From: Haemonchus contortus
Taxonomy: Eukaryota; Nematoda; Chromadorea; Rhabditida; Trichostrongylidae
Length of the DNA stretch: 64,000 nt
Assembly (NCBI GenBank): GCA_000469685.2
Contig: LS997567.1
Coordinates: forward strand, 26,442,222 to 26,506,221
Direction of reading: 5' to 3'
Numbering within the stretch: the first letter of the stretch is position 1; the number at the start of each line of letters is the position of its first letter. The position numbers were made by a program, and so were the translations under genes. Shown here piece by piece: positions 58,535 through 64,000 of the stretch. The notes under the pieces are model-generated. The model did no database searches. It was not told the DNA's origin and was given only the letters and a program-made list of their open reading frames with translations.

Positions 58535-59455
58535 TTAGAGCTCAGTTACAAAGAGTACACCTCAAAAAGTGATTTCCCTGAAATAGATGAGGAGAACTAC
58601 AAGAAATGTAGGTCCACGATAGCACTATTGCAAAGTGACCTACAGCAACTTGAATGTGGCCAAAAAAATTAGAAGAAAGGCACACAGAAGTCAAATAAGA
58701 GTACAGAAATTGTAAATCAAAGTCCGAGAGAAAACAATGGAGCAGATAGAATACGGAAGTAGAGCAAGTACACGGCGCATGGGATTTGAACATAGTAATG
58801 GCCAAATCTGAGGACCTATGCTTCATGTTATTGCCAGGACTCGATGAAGCGAAGTGCGCCAGAGACAGAATGACTGGGCTACGTTACTCAGTAGGCGCAA
58901 ATTGAAAGTAGTGCAAAGAAAATCACGAAGTGCACATCCCAGATGAGGATGAATCAGCACGGAAAGTGCAAAAAACGCGCCTTATCAGGCAGGCCTGATT
59001 CGGAGCAATTCCAACGTGAAAGCTGCACCATTAAAATCTCCGTTAGGTCCATAAAACTTCCGCGAGCGTCTTAGCCGGAATTTCATTCAATTCAGCAATT
59101 CAGAGAACTCTTCCGAATTCTGAACGGTATTCAAGACAGAGACCATAAAAGTAGCAAACTTGATGCCATTAAGAAAAGTATCTTACTTAAAGAATGCCTT
59201 TAAGGTAGAGCCAAAACACAATTTAAGGTATACAAGTTATTCCAGATAATCATAAATGGATCATACGAACTTTGCAGGAGAATCACTGTTATCAGCCCGT
59301 AAAGCAGTCACAAATAATTTAAAGACTGGTTAGATTGAGACCAGCCTTCAAGTCGGCGGACACCGTTCGGCTGTCTTCGATCAAATCCAAGTTCTAGTCG
59401 ACCGAATGATATACTCAGGGTATGATTTGCGAAAACTTGCGATAAAATATGGTGC
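58535..59455 (+). pseudogene. BEL-5 gag, N-terminal and core part, degenerate
   Basis: YKEYTSKSDFPEIDEENYKK and IALLQSDLQQLECG (58548-58670) parallel the coiled region of BEL-4 Gag (FKEYTKPP..., AIDLIKGSISQIKS). Much later, in changing frames, come a core start (EFHSIQQFREFFRILNGIQ, about 59075-59130), SKLDAIKKVSYLKNAFKGRA (about 59150-59210), and VFDQIQVLVDRMIYSGYDLR (about 59376-59435), which aligns with VFDKIRMLINQMVSAGQDIR of BEL-1. Numerous shifts and stops. The frame is then interrupted by the satellite-bearing insertion. Confidence 0.65.
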
Positions 59456-59869
59456 AAAAGCATCTGAGCCAAATTTCCTCAAGACCAGTCGGGCCGCCCG
59501 GCTAACGCCGGGCTTCCCTCCTTCTTATGGGTTCGCCCGGCTACGCCGGGCGTTCCTCCTTCCTGTGAGAAATTTGCTATGCGTGAATAACACTTCGGAT
59601 TCTGCTTTTTCTTTGAAAGCTCTGCACCCTCAGTATTAGCGCCAAATTGGGAGCGATTTTTTCTGTAAGCCATTTTCGCTGTGCCCGAATAGAACATCGT
59701 ATAATATCACAAAGGCGATCATTCAGAGAAAAAAAAATATCCAGAGACATCATTGCGGCTGAGTCTATTGTGTTAGCAACCATCAATGTTCCCACCAACT
59801 CCTTGTGCCTTCAGGTTTCAACGGTCTGGGTCCGAACTAACACTATTTATTCACGTCCCTCCCTTTGGG

Positions 59870-61805
59870 GCGGAGTTTAGTCCTGCAACCTATTATCAGT
59901 GTACCTATCATGTCTCCTCTATTCCTACCAAGTTTGGTAGCTCTAGGTCCATTTTGACAGTCTCTGCAAGCCCGTTTTCCGTTCAAACCCCGCCCAATGG
60001 GCCAGTGTGGGCGGAGTCCGGCCCTGACACCCACCATTGGTGTTCCTATGCTGCCGCCTGTACTCCTACCAAATTTGAACTCTCTAGGTCTATAGGAGCA
60101 GGATTCATAAGTTTCTGCTCGAACCCCGCTCCTTGTGGATGGAGTCCGGTCCTGCCACCCATCATAAGTGTTCCCATCCTGCCGCCTGTATTCCTATCAA
60201 ATTTGAACACTCTAGGTCCAAAATTAATTTTTTCACACAAACCCCGCTCCCTGTGGGCGGAGTCCGGTCCTCAGGGGCGTGGTTCCAGGGGGAGTCCACC
60301 CAACCTAAGTGTTCCCATCCTGCCGCCTGTAGTCCTACCAAATTTGAAGGCTCTAGGTCCAAAATTAAGTTTTCCATACAAACTCCGCCCCTTGTAGGCG
60401 GAGCCCAATCCTGCCACCCACCATAAGCGTTCCCATCCTATCTGGGGTACTCCGACCAAATTTGGACGCTCTAGGTCCACGGAGGCTGGAGAGTTCCCGC
60501 GCAAACGCCGCCCCTTTGGGCGGAGTTCGGTCCTGCCACCCAACATAAGTGTTCCCATCCTGCCGCCTGTATTCCTATCAAATTTGAACACTCTAGGTCC
60601 AAAATTAATTTTTTCACACAAACCCCGCTCCCTGTGGGCGGAGTCCGGTCTTCAGGGGGCGTGGTTCCAGGGGGAGTCCACCCAACCTAAGTGTTCCCAT
60701 CCTGCCGCCTGTAGTCCTACCAAATTTGAAGGCTCTAGGTCCATAATTAAGTTTTCCATACAAACTCCGCCCCTTGTAGGCGGAGCCCAATCCTGCCACC
60801 CACCATAAGCGTTCCCATCCTATCTGGGGTACTCCTACCAAATTTGGATGCTCTAGGTCCACGGGGACTGGAGTTATGAGTTCCCGCGCAAACCCCGCCC
60901 CTTTGGGCGGAGTTCGGTCCTGCCACCCAACATAAGTGTTCCCATCCTGCCGCCTGTATTCCTATCAAATTTGAATGCTCTAGGTCCAAAATTAAGTTTT
61001 TCACACAAACCCCGCCCCCTTTGGGCGGAGTCCGGTCCTGCCACCCACCATAAGCGTTCCCATCCTATCTGGGGTACTCCTACCAAATTTGGACGCTCTA
61101 GGTCCACGGGGACTGGAGTTATGAGTTCCCGCACAAACCCCGCCCCCTGTGGGTGGAGTCCGGTCCTGCCACCCAGCATAAACGTTCCCATCCTATCTGG
61201 GGTACTCCTACCAAATTTGGACGCTCTAGGTCCACGGGGACTGGAGTTATGAGTTCCCGCACAAACCCCGCCCCCTGTGGGTGGAGTCCGGTCCTGCCAC
61301 CCAGCATAAACGTTCCCATCCTATCTGGGGTACTCCTACCAAATTTGGACGCTCTAGGTCCACGGGGACTGGAGTTATGAGTTCCCGCACAAACCCCGCC
61401 CCCTGTGGGTGGAGTCCGGCTCCGCTACCCATCATTGGTGTTCACACACTGCCGCCTGCATTCCTACCAAGTTTGAGCGCTTTAGGTCCACGGAGACAGC
61501 AGTTATAACTTTTCGCTCAAACATTTATTTCGCACAAACCACGCCCCCTAAGAGCGGAGTCTGGCCCCGCCACCCACCATTAATGTTCCTATCCTGCCCC
61601 CTGTACTCCTATTTGAACTCTCTAGGTCCACTGGAACCGGAGTTATGAAGTTCCGGTCAAACATTTATTTCGCACAAACCACGCCCCCTGTGGGCGGAGT
61701 TCGCCCACGCCACCCACCATTAGTGTTCCTATCCTGCCTCCTGTACTCCTACCAAATTTGAACTCTCTAGGTCCACTGGAACCGGAGTTATGAATTTCCG
61801 GTCAA
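59870..61805 (+). repeat. Tandem satellite of about 120-141-bp monomers
   Basis: Each monomer has a G/C-rich box (CCCCGCCCC-TGTGGGCGGAG), TCCTGCCACCCACCATAAG, GTTCCCATCCTG, CCTACCAAATTTG and CTCTAGGTCCA. About 15 copies of CTCTAGGTCCA or close variants occur between 59942 and 61775. Monomer lengths alternate 141-120-120 for two rounds (about 60170-60930, a trimeric higher-order unit), then three near-perfect 128-bp copies occupy about 61085-61468. Open frames over the array repeat with this period and are not genes. Confidence 0.93.
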
Positions 61806-61825
61806 ACACACAACTACACACACAC

Positions 61826-61850
<25 letters not shown>
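61806..61850 (+). repeat. CA-rich microsatellite tail of the insertion
   Basis: (CA)n with a few interruptions follows the last satellite monomer and precedes the AGACACACTTAGCGCG end. Confidence 0.9.
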
Positions 61851-61859
<9 letters not shown>

Positions 61860-61891
61860 CAACAGACACACTTAGCGCGTTATATATAGTA

Positions 61892-62335
61892 GGATATTGT
61901 CAAGTCGTTCTGATGTTAGGGCAACCCCAAGTTAGCCAAACAACGGCAGATTTAATGGATCATCTCGAGAAAGAGATCGCCGCTAAGCTATAAATCGAAC
62001 AGAAACTTGGCCACACAATCGAAAAAGATCTGGTCATGTACTCAAAAATGACAGCACCCTGCCGCGAGTAAACCGCACTCCACGACCTCAATCTGGCGAG
62101 GAGTGTGTGTTTTGCGGCAGAAACAAAGACAGCTCAATAATGAGACCTGCAATGATACAGAATGCAAGTTGACTATCCTATTTATTGCGCAAAATCCCTC
62201 ACACAATATTGAATGTTGTTGATGAAGATTTTACGAAGATATTGATTTTACGAAATTGCATGACAGATTCAAGTGTTCAAAAAAAATGCAATAACCCAAA
62301 TGCTGCACGCCAACACCAATCGAACAAATGCTAAA
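61892..62335 (+). pseudogene. BEL-5 gag, continuation with zinc knuckle
   Basis: DIVKSF then, after a shift, QVSQTTADLMDHLEKEIAAK (about 61920-61985) aligns with SKDEVKIEDIMNELEKDIEAKK of BEL-1 Gag. VNRTPRPQSGEECVFCGRNK (about 62065-62125) is the first knuckle. A further Cys/His-rich stretch (KCNNPNAARQHQSNKC, about 62283-62332) may be another. This shows the gag was one gene before the 59.5-61.9-kb insertion. Confidence 0.65.
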
Positions 62336-64000
62336 CAGGACCAGACTGAGCGAGGAATCATGAATGGTTCAATCATTCAGAGCTGCACATTCCATTCTAT
62401 CCTTATGTTTCTTTGAGGGCGAGACGAACACTCGTGGTTGCGGAACTGCTGTCCAATTACGTGGATGGTTCTGAAATGATGAGAAAAAGCCAATATGTCA
62501 ATAGAAGGAAACACTCACATGAGTTTAGGCTTACGGGAAATAGCGCTCCGTCTTTTCCGTAGCAATTTATATTGAGGGGAGCTGTAGAGTACAATTCTTT
62601 CAGAGAAAGAACGTTTCTTGCACTCCAGGGTACGCTTGCAAATTTTAGATGAGTAGGAAGATTTCTTTCATGAATGCCGAGCCTTAAACGAAAGAAAAAC
62701 TTTGAATAGACAATGTTTTCAACGGCTCATTCAAAGAATCTGTTCCACTGTGATCTCATGCATGTTCAAACCTCAGAGGAACTATCACGTTAGGTACAGA
62801 GGTACCAGAACACAATTTTCTGTCCATTCGATAGCTAGGGAGACGAGACTACTAACTATGCGAAACGCTTTATAAAACCAATCCCTGTCTCCCGAAATAC
62901 CATCGGAGTGCACTCTAATTGAAGTCAAGCAGAGGGTTCTACTGGCTGATAGTGTAAATTAACAATGAGCCTAATTGGCGGGGACAACTGAAGGCCAGCC
63001 TAATACACCTTATTTGTTTCTGAACGGTCTTCTCGAGTCTACACTCAAAATTCGCGAGTTGATCATGAGTTAATGGGATTTCATGGAATACCTTGTTTCC
63101 GTTGCGTAACTGTGGCTCGGCAGATAGGAGGATAGACTCAGAAGCGCAGCGGAAGGGTTAGCATCAATGAAGTGTTTACTCGTTTCGATTTATAGGATGT
63201 TAATTGATCTCATGTGAAATAGTAGCAGTCGCACATCTAACGTCGCAAACGCTTTGCCAGAAATAGCTTCGTTTTGGCCTTCACTGACCCCGGAAGGGAT
63301 GAGCATATAACCCAACCTCTCTATACGGGAGCAATACGAATGCTTGGAGTGTCTCCTATACTTTGGAGACAGAGGATCAGAATGACTCACTAACCGGGGT
63401 ATTTTCTGGATTAGCTCGGTAATAATTTTGAATATTGCTTCTTTCTGGATTAGCTCGGTAATAATTTTGAATATTGCTTCTGTGCTGTTTAAGTGGCAGC
63501 TTTATTTGAGTGTACCAAAGTAAAAATCGTTGCCATCACTCGTGGCATACAGTTTGGACCTTTCACGGAGGAAGTTCTCTTCACAGTGCGAGCCCTGCGG
63601 GAGGAAAAGCTCGTTTTCCTGATCACTTCGACAGTTTCCGCGATATGAGCATCTAAAGTTTACAAAGTCCACATAATATAGGAATGAAACTTCGTTCTCA
63701 TAAGTAGGTGTGTGTAATTATTTTCCGGCTCTCCAAAGATTGATAATGCCAGTGCTGTGCTGCTGTGCTCATGGGGAAAATTCTCAAAAGCATTACTATA
63801 ACTCCAGTGTAGTACTAAGCTCCTCCATGAGGTGTACTTTAGCCGTCGTCGTTGCCATCCCAAAGAAATCAGAAGATATTATCAACCTCCACGAAATGCT
63901 TACGAAATTATTGATGTGTGAGACATTTGATAGTGTGAGAGTAATGCCTCTATAACACTTAACCCTCTTCGTTCCTCAACAGGAAGGAACTAATAGGAAG
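62336..64000. other. No recognisable gene
   Basis: Only short frames (for example 63710-63955 plus, 63190-63390 minus) with no motif I recognise. No protease or RT of BEL-5 is found here, so that element is truncated or continues elsewhere. Confidence 0.4.
63404..63481 (+). repeat. 39-bp tandem duplication
   Basis: TTCTGGATTAGCTCGGTAAT and the following ATTTTGAATATTGCTTC unit starts at 63404 and again at 63443. Confidence 0.9.

Larger units (their letters stand above)
59470..61890 (+). mobile_element. 2.4-kb satellite-bearing insertion inside BEL-5 gag
   Basis: Between gag motif SGYDLR (to about 59436) and the continuing gag motif DIVKSF (61892) lies a block with no gag similarity. It has a head with two GCCCGGCTA-CGCCGGGC palindromes (about 59496-59550), a 300-bp unique part, about 15 tandem copies of a 120-141-bp satellite, a CA tail (61806-61850) and an end TAGCGCGTTATATATAGTAGG. 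The boundaries are estimates because the surrounding gag is diverged. No transposase is inside, so if mobile it is non-autonomous. Confidence 0.6.

Noticed and set aside
59786..61648. Overlapping 60-200-codon frames with proline/serine-rich repeats on both strands
   Set aside because: They follow the satellite period and occur in several frames at once.
63660..63955. Possible host gene from the 81-codon plus-strand ORF
   Set aside because: A short frame with overlapping minus-strand ORF and no splice or motif support.

Overview
The window looks like repeat-rich, heterochromatin-like DNA from a metazoan, most probably a nematode. The main clues are several BEL/Pao retrotransposons of nematode type (DUF1758 protease, Pao-type reverse transcriptase, DUF5641 tail, one with a phlebovirus-G2-like envelope region), mariner/Tc1-type DNA transposons, and short introns of about 76 bp with GTAAGT...TTTTCAG borders. 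No intact ordinary host gene is recognisable. Almost every coding signal belongs to a mobile element and is broken by frameshifts, stops or nested insertions. The species cannot be named from sequence alone.

Layout. 1-2702: minus-strand BEL element (BEL-1; protease, gag, leader, primer-binding site, LTR-like promoter), cut by the window edge. 2790-3560: LINE-like zinc-knuckle remnant and a stray piece of a dispersed repeat family. 4405-5632: mariner element with TA target duplication. 6412-7215: BEL-2 protease fragment (minus). 7216-11498: palindrome 1, with a Tc1/mariner element (9007-10275) inserted in its right arm; its outer part carries two small spliced genes (gene A, gene B) of unknown family on the minus strand. 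12256-20570: degenerate Ty3/gypsy element with an envelope-like ORF lying between gag and pol. 20570-22800: BEL-3 pol fragment. 22800-25185: poor in recognisable features, ending in an exon-like stretch and a run of 28 C.

25186-34306: about 9 kb of strand-asymmetric C/A repeat (mixed AACACAC and ATACACAC units) with long internal duplications. BEL-4 (34307-44757; two 184-bp LTRs) sits inside this array, which resumes at 44758 and flips to its reverse complement (GT strand) near 45406, running to about 46740. BEL-4 carries gag, protease, RT/RNase H, integrase/DUF5641, an envelope-like region and a zinc-knuckle ORF3; ORF3 is split by a 1.4-kb inverted-repeat element with two inverted tRNA-like promoters.

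46745-57806: palindrome 2, with two arms of about 4.72 kb that differ only slightly around a 1.62-kb spacer. Its sequence is related, in the same internal order, to palindrome 1 and to 2880-3560, which defines a dispersed repeat family that I do not recognise. 57807-62335: BEL-5 (primer-binding site, gag), with gag interrupted by a 2.4-kb repeat-bearing insertion (59470-61890; about 15 copies of a 120-141-bp satellite and a CA tail). 62336-64000: nothing recognisable except a 39-bp tandem duplication.

The genes do not form a pathway. The window records layered transposition: BEL-4 into the CA array, the IR element into BEL-4, Tc1 into palindrome 1, and the satellite element into BEL-5 gag. 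The objects most worth following up are the palindromic repeat family with its unknown ORFs, the spliced genes A/B, the gag-env-pol order of the gypsy element, and the satellite-bearing insertion.
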